A DNA stretch of 23,031 bases, taken from NCBI GenBank assembly GCA_002403175.1, contig DHHG01000228.1, positions 1 to 23,031 of the forward strand, read 5' to 3'. This document shows positions 8,458 through 15,878 of the stretch, in pieces. The position numbers and the translations under genes are program-made. Source of the DNA: Syntrophaceae bacterium UBA4778. Its GTDB lineage: Bacteria > Desulfobacterota > Syntrophia > Syntrophales > UBA4778. The notes under the pieces are model-generated. The model saw nothing but the letters and a program-made list of their open reading frames with translations. It made no database searches and was not told the DNA's origin. The stretch's first letter is position 1. Each line of letters starts with the position of its first letter.

Positions 8458-9924
8458 CTATCCTTTTTTCCTCCGGGACACGGCTGTCCCCAGGATACCG
8501 AGACCGATAAGTGTAATCGTAGCTGGTTCCGGAACCGGTTCTGTTGAAGCCCATACTTCCGTCCCGATCCAGTTCCAGTCGCAGGTGGGATGCTCTTCCA
8601 GATATTTCTGGAACGAAACCCAATCGATCTGGCCGTCCTTCCCGGCGAAATTGGCGAGATAGGCAGAAAGGGTGCCTATCTCTATCGTCATTGGATCATA
8701 AATCAGGAAATTGGATGCTGTGCCGACAAAGAGCTGATTATTCGAGACCGTCATGGTTCGAATCCCGTAATTGAAGGTCGATCCGAATCCATCATTGACT
8801 ACCTTTGTCCAGTTTTTCCCGTCCTCTGTGCACCAGAGCTGTGCGCGTCCATCGAGGGGGATGGGAACAGGATCATAGATTCCGCCGTACAGCCCATCAT
8901 TGAAAGTGCCAAGATACAGCTTGCCCTGGTATTCCTGAAGCGACCAGGAATAGGCGTTGCTCTTATCACCGAGTCCGTTGATCGTAATCACTTCCCAGCC
9001 GGACGGACTGGAAGGATCTTTGGTCCTGAGCAGGGTGAAGCCGTCGCGGTAATTAACTGTCCCGAGGTAAAACGTCCCCTTGTATTCTGTCAGCTTCATG
9101 ACCCCTAAATTAGCCAGTTGGTCGCTTCCGGGGAAAACCGGTGTGACATTGGCAAAGTTAGTGCCGTTCTGGCTCTCGTAAAAATGGTACTTGTCCGTGA
9201 AATTCCAGGTCCCGAGATAGAGCTTGCCGTTGTAAACCTGAAGCTCGGCAACCGAAGGATCAGTGAATGTTGCTTTTTTAGTCCATTGACTGCCATCGTA
9301 GCCCCATAACTCTCCCCCGGTTTTATTATTTTCCGTTCCCACGTAAAGGGTTCCATTATAGTTGGTCAGGGTGCGAATGGAATTGTTGGCTGAATTGTTC
9401 AACGGACCACCGGTTAATTTTTCCCAATTCACCCCGTCGGTGCTCCTGATCAGGCTTGTTCCCGTCGTACTATTAGCGCTACCGGCATACAGAGCTCCAT
9501 TGTATTCCGACATAACTCTGAAACCTGTATCCGCCGGAGTTGCTTTGTAAACCTGAGACCAATTTTTCCCGCCGTTGTATTTCCAGATTTCTCCGCCCTG
9601 TGATTGAATATAAGAGATTCCCTCAAGGGGGTTGCCGGAGCCGATGTTAAGATCTCCGTTAATTGCCGCTTTGATAATCGCTGGATAATCGAGTTGTACA
9701 TTCCAGGTGCCCACATACACAGTTCCGTTGAATTCGCTCATGGACCATGCATACCGGTTCATGTTTTCTCCAAATCCGCGACCGACGTCCGATGTGAGAT
9801 TTTCGAAGGAGAGGTCTACCGATGTAGCCGCTGCTGCAGTCGTGAACAGGAAAAAAGCAGTGAACAAAAGCATGGTGCGAGTCAGAAAAATACTTTTCCA
9901 CTTACCAAATTTCCATTTATGCAT
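8458..9924 (-). CDS. Secreted PEP-CTERM protein with seven propeller-like repeats
   Basis: A 488-residue exported protein. The N-terminal signal peptide has its hydrophobic core at about 18-33. The C-terminus is a PEP-CTERM signal: VPEPATIT at 464-471, a hydrophobic helix, then RRKKG, expected to be cut by an exosortase. The body holds seven copies of a YxGxLYxGT-type strand at about 66-73, 141-148, 189-197, 231-239, 281-289, 332-340 and 394-402. These alternate with Asp/Gly/Trp-rich strands such as STDGVNWEKL and TEDGKNWTKV. Seven evenly spaced repeats suggest a seven-bladed beta-propeller of the Kelch/sialidase-like kind. A segment at 413-453 (IDWVSFQKYLEEHP) precedes the sorting signal. 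AGGAGGATCCT before the ATG fixes the start. No exosortase gene is in this window. Ligand or role unknown; surface or matrix binding is an inference. Confidence 0.82.
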   Translation of the reverse strand: MHKWKFGKWKSIFLTRTMLLFTAFFLFTTAAAATSVDLSFENLTSDVGRGFGENMNRYAWSMSEFNGTVYVGTWNVQLDYPAIIKAAINGDLNIGSGNPLEGISYIQSQGGEIWKYNGGKNWSQVYKATPADTGFRVMSEYNGALYAGSANSTTGTSLIRSTDGVNWEKLTGGPLNNSANNSIRTLTNYNGTLYVGTENNKTGGELWGYDGSQWTKKATFTDPSVAELQVYNGKLYLGTWNFTDKYHFYESQNGTNFANVTPVFPGSDQLANLGVMKLTEYKGTFYLGTVNYRDGFTLLRTKDPSSPSGWEVITINGLGDKSNAYSWSLQEYQGKLYLGTFNDGLYGGIYDPVPIPLDGRAQLWCTEDGKNWTKVVNDGFGSTFNYGIRTMTVSNNQLFVGTASNFLIYDPMTIEIGTLSAYLANFAGKDGQIDWVSFQKYLEEHPTCDWNWIGTEVWASTEPVPEPATITLIGLGILGTAVSRRKKG

Positions 9925-10407
9925 AGGATCCTCCTTTCTTTGGGATTTGAAATATTGATATGTAGCATTGAGGGAAATTGATCTAAAAGCGGTTCCTTAT
10001 CTTACAAATAATTTTAACAGTTCTACCCGTCAATACGGGCGCATTATCAAATTTAAAATATGAAGAAAGTAGGGGATACGGATTCGAACAAGGTAGCGGA
10101 TACCATGATATGGAATACCGAGACAGGATATTCCATTACAACGATAGGAGACTAGTGCTCCTCACTTAGATAGCCGAGCCTATCCTAATTGCTAAATGAT
10201 GTGGGATGGCGTTTAAAATGAGAGATATCTAGAGAGGGCCGGGATCTTCCTTAAGACATGATTTCAAACGGAAGGATTCCGTAAAACCGGAATTACATAT
10301 AGCTTGCCGCTCAGTGAACCTCCTTCTATCCGGAAAGAGCATTACCTGCTTCGAGGTTCTCATGCTGGAGTGGCGGTGTTTTATTAGGCGTTTAATTTTT
10401 AGCTGTT
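9925..10407. other. 483-bp intergenic region without a supported gene
   Basis: I find no supported gene here. There are several short inverted repeats: CCCGT/ACGGG at 10026-10039, TGGAATA/TATTCCA at 10111-10135 and ATTCCG/CGGAAT at 10276-10293. A 31-codon ORF on the plus strand (10060-10155) has no Shine-Dalgarno. The region separates the PEP-CTERM gene, whose promoter must lie in its left part on the minus strand, from the end of the VOC gene. A TTGACG at about 10030-10035 on the minus strand is the best -35 for it, but the -10 is poor. Confidence 0.5.
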
Positions 10408-10761
10408 TTAGATTGCATCCTCATCGCTTTCCCACATTCCAAATGCGATATCCATTGTATCCTGACATACGGCATAGAACCCCATGCCTTCCATGGCGCT
10501 TTTAGATTGAATTATTTTTCCTCCCGCGCTCTCTACCTTAGGTAGCATTTCGTCTATAGAAGGGACCTGAATAAATATAGTAATAGGCTGGTACCATTCC
10601 ACTTCCTCCCATTGATTCCCCATTAAACCTTGCATCCTACTTACATCCATTACCAACCAATCCCCATCGTACTCGGGAGTATTGACCAAATCTCCGAATA
10701 CCTGCAAATAGAATTGTCCAGCACGTTTCACAACTTCATCATCTTCTACGATTTCAGGCAT
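10408..10761 (-). CDS. VOC-superfamily (glyoxalase-fold) protein
   Basis: A 117-residue protein with the vicinal-oxygen-chelate fold. The pattern AGQFYLQVFG after the first strand, ITIFIQVPSIDEMLPKVESAGGKIIQ in the middle, and GFYAVCQDTMDIAFGMWESDEDA at the end correspond to the two beta-alpha-beta-beta-beta modules. Members include glyoxalases, dioxygenases and antibiotic-binding proteins. The usual first-strand histidine metal ligand is not seen (PEIVEDDEVV), so this may be a non-catalytic or altered-metal member. AAGGAGGATAT immediately before the ATG makes the start secure. It stands alone, divergent from the GIY-YIG gene. Confidence 0.75.
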   Translation of the reverse strand: MPEIVEDDEVVKRAGQFYLQVFGDLVNTPEYDGDWLVMDVSRMQGLMGNQWEEVEWYQPITIFIQVPSIDEMLPKVESAGGKIIQSKSAMEGMGFYAVCQDTMDIAFGMWESDEDAI

Positions 10762-10954
10762 ATATCCTCCTTATTTTTTCACTTAATATAACTTTATGTC
10801 AGGAAAAGAAAATAGTTCAGGAGATGATTTCCTTTTTTCAAAACCCCTAAAATCATGACGTGAAAAGATGAATGGGTGAAAATCTGATCATTATTGTTTG
10901 ACATTGGAATGCTCTTTCCATATTGTCCTGAATGTCATTCCTAAAGGATGGATT

Positions 10955-11203
10955 GTGAAAGACTGGATCGTATATCTTTTAAAATGCGCAGACGATACAC
11001 TCTACTGCGGAATAACAAACAACCTTTCACGGCGGATTCAGATGCATAATGCCGGAAAAGGTGCCGTTTACACACGCGGTAGGCGACCTGTCTTCCTTGC
11101 CGCCAAAAGCCGGAACATGACTCGCACAGAAGCAATCAGATTAGAAATGGTTATAAAGAAAATACATAAAAAAAGGAAAAAAGCAAGACTGGAAAATTAT
11201 TAA
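10955..11203 (+). CDS. Small GIY-YIG nuclease-domain protein (UPF0213/YhbQ-like)
   Basis: An 82-residue single-domain GIY-YIG protein. WIVYLLKCADDTLYCGITNNLSRRIQMHN contains the (V)YL...YCGI motif pair, the conserved Arg of SRR and the His. GKGAVYTRGRRP is the signature of the UPF0213 branch, and E in RLEMVIKK is the metal-binding Glu. The YhbQ/UPF0213 group is linked to DNA processing or repair, but the role is poorly known. I chose the GTG at 10955 because AAAGGATGG precedes it and it gives the standard family N-terminus. An in-frame ATG at 10898 would add 19 residues with no domain match. The tail is very Lys/Arg-rich (KKIHKKRKKAR). Confidence 0.8.
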   Translation: MKDWIVYLLKCADDTLYCGITNNLSRRIQMHNAGKGAVYTRGRRPVFLAAKSRNMTRTEAIRLEMVIKKIHKKRKKARLENY

Positions 11204-11358
11204 CGGCAGATCCTTCGATATTTATATCACTGGAATTCACGTCCGGAATCTTTCTGAATCATATTCAGGAGGGATCAATAATCCGACTGGAAATCCCTTT
11301 TTTGATCCGTATATCAAGCTATAGCTGCAGCTATTTATAGGAGAGCTAGGAGAGCACG

Positions 11359-12930
11359 ATGAAAAAAATTCTTGTTTCAGTTGTCTGGTGTCTAATCCTT
11401 TCTCTGTCGACGTTTTCACATGCGCTGGCCGGAGAAATACCCAATCAGAACATTCCTCAGAGCGTTGGCATTCTGAAACTGAAGAAAATACCGGTTACTG
11501 CAGCACTCCTCCTGCCTCCAACGGATAATCAAATTTATTTTAAACAAGGATATACTTCGGGTCTTACTTTGGGTGACAAGTTTGAGACTTATATTCAGCA
11601 GGCCTTTTCCCAGGTTTTTGATGAGCTATATCTTATCCGGAGCGTTGCAAAGGACGAAACGGCAGCCGTAATTATTAAATGCAATATGGAATCACCACGG
11701 TATACCTGGAAATATGCAGACCAGGGGTTCAGTTCCGATAGATCGGTGATTCAGACAGTGAATGTCACCCTGCAAATGGAGATTGCAACCCCTTCCGGCC
11801 AAGTCCTCTGGAGAGATAAGATCAGTTCCGGAGATATGCAGAAGTATGTCCATATCCAGTCCAGCATGCTGGAAATAATGTTCAATTCCATTCAGGAAGA
11901 AATGAGGAAGCAGACAGTGAAGATGGATGCCGGCCTGAACGAATTGGCGCCCGGGGCTCTCATCACGGCTGTGAAGAATGCTGCGGAAAAGGTTTCTGTC
12001 TCTCAGGAATTACACCAGTATGCGGCAACGATTCCGGCGAAGACCAGTCCCGGAGCGCTGACCAAGGCAGATCTGACCGCAATTGTGCAGACGGCGATTG
12101 AACAGTCCGGAAAAGGCGCAAAAAAGGACGGGGGAAAAACGGAAGCCTTGCGGAATTCAGAACTATCGTCCTTCAATATTGCTGAAGAAGATAAGATCAT
12201 GGGAGAGAATGACATTGCTGTGGTCATTGGCATCGAAGGATATCAGAACCTGCCAAAATCAGAATACTCTTATGATGATGCGAAGCTGGTGAAGGAGTAT
12301 TTCAAAGCCCTCGGGATAAAAGAAAGAAACATAGAGTTCCTCGGAGATGAAAAGGCCACAAAATCAGCGATAGAGAAGTCATTGGAAGGCTGGCTCTTCA
12401 ATAAAGTGAAGCAAAACAGCAGGGTATTCATATACTATTCAGGGCATGGCGCTCCCGAACCGGCTACAGGCGAGAGTTTTCTGGTTCCATATGACGGAGA
12501 CCCGAATTACCTCTCCATAACCGGATATCCATTAAGAAGGCTTTATGGAAAATTGGGATTGCTGCCGTCATCCGAAGTGGTTATTATACTGGATGCATGC
12601 TTTTCGGGTGCCGGCGGAAGGAGCGTACTTGCGAAGGGGGCACGGCCGCTGGTTATGAATGCCAAAATATCGACTATCCCGTCCAATATCGCTGTGTTCA
12701 GTGCGACTCAGGGAATGCAGATCAGCACGTCCTCAACGGAAAGGGGGCACGGTATTTTTACCTATTATTTGCTCAGAGCAATTAAGGATGGTAAAAAGAA
12801 TATAGCTGATGTTTACACAAGCATTAAACCTCTTGTTGAGGATGAAGCAAAGGCTATCAACGTGCAGCAGAGCCCTTCGCTCAGTCCCGATCCGGGGAAA
12901 TTGCGGGGAAGATTTTTGCTAAGAAAATAG
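11359..12930 (+). CDS. Exported caspase-family (peptidase C14) protein
   Basis: A 523-residue protein with a signal peptide (cleavage after about HALA, residue 24) and two parts. Residues 30-200 form an alpha/beta domain I do not recognise by name; its pattern (AALLLPP, then a helix, then VTLQMEIATPSGQVLWRDK) recalls small periplasmic lipoprotein-like domains. A low-complexity linker (about 225-280) follows. Residues 285-523 are a caspase-like p20/p10 fold: DIAVVIGIEGYQNLP, YYSGHGAP with the catalytic His (H363), and VVIILDACFSGAGGRS with the catalytic Cys (C414). SATQGMQISTSSTERGHGIFTYYLLRAI is the conserved substrate-pocket region. Both catalytic residues are intact, so an active cysteine peptidase is expected, probably in the periplasm. 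AGGAGAGCACG precedes the ATG. Neighbours give no clue to its target. Confidence 0.85.
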   Translation: MKKILVSVVWCLILSLSTFSHALAGEIPNQNIPQSVGILKLKKIPVTAALLLPPTDNQIYFKQGYTSGLTLGDKFETYIQQAFSQVFDELYLIRSVAKDETAAVIIKCNMESPRYTWKYADQGFSSDRSVIQTVNVTLQMEIATPSGQVLWRDKISSGDMQKYVHIQSSMLEIMFNSIQEEMRKQTVKMDAGLNELAPGALITAVKNAAEKVSVSQELHQYAATIPAKTSPGALTKADLTAIVQTAIEQSGKGAKKDGGKTEALRNSELSSFNIAEEDKIMGENDIAVVIGIEGYQNLPKSEYSYDDAKLVKEYFKALGIKERNIEFLGDEKATKSAIEKSLEGWLFNKVKQNSRVFIYYSGHGAPEPATGESFLVPYDGDPNYLSITGYPLRRLYGKLGLLPSSEVVIILDACFSGAGGRSVLAKGARPLVMNAKISTIPSNIAVFSATQGMQISTSSTERGHGIFTYYLLRAIKDGKKNIADVYTSIKPLVEDEAKAINVQQSPSLSPDPGKLRGRFLLRK

Positions 12931-13084
12931 AATAAAATTCTATTCAAGAATGGCCTTGGCTGCGAATAGTGCTTGTCGCATTCAATTGTTTGAATCCGGC
13001 AGCGCTCGCATTCCTCTCAGAGTGCTACAGTCAAGCGAGCGAAGCCTGTTTAAACACCTTCCCTGGGCGGATATTCTCAGGGAA
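12931..13084. other. Convergent gap with inverted repeats
   Basis: Between the convergent caspase and EamA genes are two inverted repeats: CGCTCGC/GCGAGCG, and TTCCCTG (13059-13065) with CAGGGAA (13078-13084), the latter overlapping the EamA stop codon. Either may act in termination, but neither has a proper U-tract. Confidence 0.35.
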
Positions 13085-13994
13085 GCTCATTGAATCTGCC
13101 GACATTGCATGGATTTGATACAGTAGAGCTCATCTGGTTTAAACTGAGAAGAAGGAGCCCGGAGAAAATAAAAAGCATTCCAACGAGATCCCATGAATTC
13201 GGTTGCTCTCCCAGCCGGAGCCATGAGGCCAGTACACCGACTACCGGGGTCAGAAGGGTCCCCAGCCCCGCAATCCCGGCAGGCAGTTCATGTAGGGCAT
13301 AGAGCCATAGAGCCCATCCGATGGTAACCGGAATGATATTATAAAACAAATCGAACGTATAAGCAGGAGACCAAAGGATCGGCCGATTCTCGAAAGAGAA
13401 GGCGATAATGAACAGAGGCAGGCTGCCCAGAATCATCTGCCAGGCTGTTAAGGGCAAGAGGTCTATTTCGATTTTCTTTCTCAGGACCTTTGCCCAAATG
13501 GAAGATAGTCCCCAGATAATCCCGGCTGCCAGTGCCAGGAATGTACTCATTAACCCGGATTGATACATCCACGGCTGAATGATAAATATCAATCCGATAA
13601 CGGCTAACGAGAAAACAAACCATTGTAAACCTTGGAGCCGTTCATTGAGAATCGGCCAGGCCAGTATCAATACCCATAGAGGCATTGTGTAAACGAGGAC
13701 GGCTGTTTTTCCCGCACCGCCGCTTACCAGCGCCCAGGTTGCCAGACCCAGAAACCCGGTGGTTTGCCCTAATCCGAGCAGAAGAACGCCTCTGAATGAG
13801 CCGGGAGAAACAGGTCTTCTCATGCCCACCGTCACAAATAAGAGGGCGAACCCACCCAAAAGCGAGCGTATTGCCGTAAAGATGAAAGGGCCGGAATATT
13901 GCACGGCATCTTTCATCACCACCCAGTTGTATCCCCAAATAAAAGAAAGCGCCGCCAGTGAAATCAACGCAGGCGCCAAGCTATTTTTATGCAC
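13077..13994 (-). CDS. DMT-superfamily (EamA) transporter
   Basis: A 305-residue inner-membrane protein with ten predicted hydrophobic segments arranged as two EamA repeats (about 8-137 and 148-288). The first begins ALSFIWGYNWVVMKDAV, typical of the family. The second contains AAGIIWGLSSIWAKVL and the conserved LTPVVGVLASWLRLGEQP near its end. Members export amino acids, metabolites or drugs; the substrate cannot be deduced. The start is a GTG at 13994, supported by AAGGGAG seven bases upstream. The gene is followed by convergent hairpins and stands apart from the molbindin gene behind a terminator. Confidence 0.85.
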   Translation of the reverse strand: MHKNSLAPALISLAALSFIWGYNWVVMKDAVQYSGPFIFTAIRSLLGGFALLFVTVGMRRPVSPGSFRGVLLLGLGQTTGFLGLATWALVSGGAGKTAVLVYTMPLWVLILAWPILNERLQGLQWFVFSLAVIGLIFIIQPWMYQSGLMSTFLALAAGIIWGLSSIWAKVLRKKIEIDLLPLTAWQMILGSLPLFIIAFSFENRPILWSPAYTFDLFYNIIPVTIGWALWLYALHELPAGIAGLGTLLTPVVGVLASWLRLGEQPNSWDLVGMLFIFSGLLLLSLNQMSSTVSNPCNVGRFNELP

Positions 13995-14182
13995 TCAAGG
14001 ACTCCCTTTTAATAACGCATTTAACGCCGGAGAAGATATCACGCATCTCCGGAATAGCAAGCGTCTTTCTCCTCTCTTCGCGCCCGCTTAAAAAAAGATT
14101 TCAAATAAAATCGGAGCAAGATGGAAGGGCTTGGTTCGGCTCAAGAATATATACGGACAGGAGAAATTTTGGGAGGATATGC

Positions 14183-14231
14183 AAATAAAAATACGGGCCT
14201 GCATATCGATGATACAAAGCATGCAGGCCCG
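14183..14231 (-). terminator. Intrinsic terminator after the molbindin gene
   Basis: An 11-bp stem (CGGGCCTGCAT at 14194-14204 with ATGCAGGCCCG at 14221-14231) and a 16-nt loop lie 14 nt past the molbindin stop. On the minus strand the stem is followed by GTATTTTTATTT, a T-rich tail. Confidence 0.8.
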
Positions 14232-14244
14232 GCGCTAAGTTTTC

Positions 14245-14454
14245 CTAATCGGCTGCAATCATGACATTGGAGGCCTTAACTACGGCATATACCGATGCCC
14301 CTTTTTTCAGACCAAGACTTTTGGCTGAGGCCTTGGTGATGATGGAAACAATTTCTCCGCCTGCTTCCAGCTCAATGATAACTTCCGTATTGACCGTACC
14401 CGGACTCACTTTTTTCACCTTACCCTTCAGGACATTTCTGGCGCTGATTTTCAT
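14245..14454 (-). CDS. mop: Molbindin: Mop/TOBE-domain molybdate- or tungstate-binding protein
   Basis: A 69-residue protein consisting of a single Mop domain: MKISARNVLKGKVKKVSPG, then VNTEVIIELEAGGEIVSIITKASAKSLGLKKGASVYAVVKASNVMIA. These cytoplasmic proteins form hexamers that store or buffer molybdate or tungstate for cofactor synthesis. Size and motif (ARNxLKGxVxxVxxGxVxxEV, TxxSxxxLxLxxGxxVxAxxKAxxVM) match the family closely. The start at 14454 follows AAGGAGATTGCAC; an upstream in-frame start would add 27 unrelated residues. It has terminators on both sides, so it is probably transcribed alone. Molybdenum or tungsten enzymes such as formate dehydrogenase would be the consumers, but none is in the window. 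Confidence 0.9.
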   Translation of the reverse strand: MKISARNVLKGKVKKVSPGTVNTEVIIELEAGGEIVSIITKASAKSLGLKKGASVYAVVKASNVMIAAD

Positions 14455-14520
14455 GTGCAATCTCCTTTCTACTGAATAAGTGTAATTTCTGCTGCGAAGA
14501 TGCTGCAGATTGAGCCAAAA

Positions 14521-14545
14521 TGTAAAAGCAAACAAAAATGCTTGC
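14521..14545 (-). terminator. Intrinsic terminator after the unknown secreted-protein gene
   Basis: On the minus strand GCAAGCA (14539-14545) pairs with TGTTTGC (14528-14534), one G-U pair, across a 4-nt loop. TTTTACATTTT follows. It sits 11 nt past the stop of the upstream gene and separates it from the molbindin gene. Confidence 0.7.
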
Positions 14546-14555
14546 CCGAATCAAC

Positions 14556-15539
14556 TTACCTTTGTGGAGCCAGGTTGGAATTACGGTCTCCTGGTCTTGT
14601 ATTTTCTATTTTCCCTGAACTCTCTTCATATTTATTTTCCTGTTTCCTGTTGATCTCATGAACTCCGGATTTCGAATTGGTTTGATTCGGTCCGGATGAA
14701 GATCGGAGATATTTCATGCGTTTGTTCAATTCGGCAATGACCCCTCTGTCTTTGCCCCGATGACCTTCGCGGAAAAGGGAATCCGGATCCGGAACATGAA
14801 AGATATTTGGACGGGGATTGGCCTGTTGGTGAACTAATTCCATGCGTCTGGCAGGATCGACCCTGTAAAACCTCTGGTGGTGTTTGTCCCATGATCGATT
14901 ACTGATATAAACAGTTCTATTCTGGGCGAAAACAGGCCTGTGGAATTCGTGTAAAATATAAAAACCGGAAAAACGGAAACCTGCATACCAAAATGGAGAC
15001 GGAACCCAGGCATAAAGTGAAATATAGCCCCGTGGCGGAGGGTAGTAACTTACGATAGGCGGACCCGAAGCCGTATAATAATGATTGATTGATGCTGAAT
15101 CAGGGAAGGCCGGATCGCCTGCAGGATACATATATTGTTTGCCATCTGTGGAGATGAACGATAATCCGAAAACTTCATCAACGGCGGCCATGTATTTCAA
15201 AGCATCCGCTCTATCCATTTTCAGCCGTCCGGAAATGGCTGCAGCTGATACAGCCCTTTGCAGCTGGGTCATGATATCGGGGGTTACAGGATAATCAGCT
15301 ATCCAGCCGTTGAGAGGGAAAATCCCGACTTCCTCCAGCCTGATCTGGGCTTCTGTTTCATCGTCCGTTAATGCCAATCTGAATGCATATGCCAATCCGA
15401 TTGCGTATTCTCCCTCCCGGACCAGGGGAGCATCTATAGGAGGCATTTTCGGTATCTGTGATTGTGCAGGGAGAGGAACGAGGGAAAAAAACAGGCTGAG
15501 GAGCAGAATAGAAAAGCGGCAATAAATTGAATTTAACAT
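14556..15539 (-). CDS. Secreted protein of unknown function
   Basis: A 327-residue protein I cannot assign to a named family. It has a signal peptide (hydrophobic core about 9-22, likely cut near AQSQ). A mainly helical segment (about 38-130: EGEYAIGLAYAFRLAL, EEVGIFPLNGWIADYPVTPDIMTQLQRAV) comes next. A Tyr/Pro/Trp-rich patch follows (about 164-205: YYPPPRGYISLYAWVPSPFWYAGF, then FHRPVF), then a basic, Asn/Ser-rich and probably disordered tail (about 245-327). The aromatic patch resembles envelope proteins with exposed aromatic motifs. AAGGATAACGG precedes the ATG, with longer spacing than usual. It is divergent from kup across a 339-bp gap. Periplasmic or outer-membrane location is an inference. 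Confidence 0.75.
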   Translation of the reverse strand: MLNSIYCRFSILLLSLFFSLVPLPAQSQIPKMPPIDAPLVREGEYAIGLAYAFRLALTDDETEAQIRLEEVGIFPLNGWIADYPVTPDIMTQLQRAVSAAAISGRLKMDRADALKYMAAVDEVFGLSFISTDGKQYMYPAGDPAFPDSASINHYYTASGPPIVSYYPPPRGYISLYAWVPSPFWYAGFRFSGFYILHEFHRPVFAQNRTVYISNRSWDKHHQRFYRVDPARRMELVHQQANPRPNIFHVPDPDSLFREGHRGKDRGVIAELNKRMKYLRSSSGPNQTNSKSGVHEINRKQENKYEESSGKIENTRPGDRNSNLAPQR

Positions 15540-15878
15540 GATTCCGTTATCCTTCTGATCTTTTTCTATGCGGAGATCTTTCTGACGGCCCCCATTGGGA
15601 CATTCAGATAAGGTCTAAAAAATTATTTTGCCCCTTTTTTTAGTACGTCACCCTTTTTATCATGAATCTTATCTGATCGAAACTATTGTTTTGTTCTCAT
15701 TTGTAAGATATTCGCCGAAATAGACCCATTTGGGGCAAATCGCCCCTATTTTTTTCCCTGGACTCCCTCTATCGTTTAGAAGTGGAGATCTCAAACATAA
15801 TTGAACTCTCAAGAACTGCGACTTGAAAATTTCTGATTCGAATTGTCTTTGTTCCTCTACGATGATATAAGCCTGCGC
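15540..15878. promoter_or_regulatory. Divergent regulatory region with a candidate kup attenuator
   Basis: GGGGC (15732-15736) pairs with GCCCC (15742-15746), followed by TATTTTTTT, giving a short intrinsic terminator in the plus direction although no plus-strand gene lies upstream. The same GGGGCAAA (15732-15739) can instead pair with TTTGCCCC (15627-15634). A further 9-bp inverted repeat, TCAGATAAG (15604-15612) and CTTATCTGA (15668-15676), encloses the latter. This is the layout of an antiterminator/terminator switch in the kup leader. I recognised no known riboswitch consensus. Confidence 0.4.

Noticed and set aside
9925..10100. Sigma-54 (-24/-12) promoter for the PEP-CTERM gene
   Set aside because: Looked for TGGCAC-N5-TTGC on the minus strand because some PEP-CTERM genes use RpoN; no acceptable match was seen.
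11326..11339. ATAGCTGCAGCTAT palindrome upstream of the caspase gene
   Set aside because: A single palindrome without a recognisable promoter around it; not enough to call an operator.
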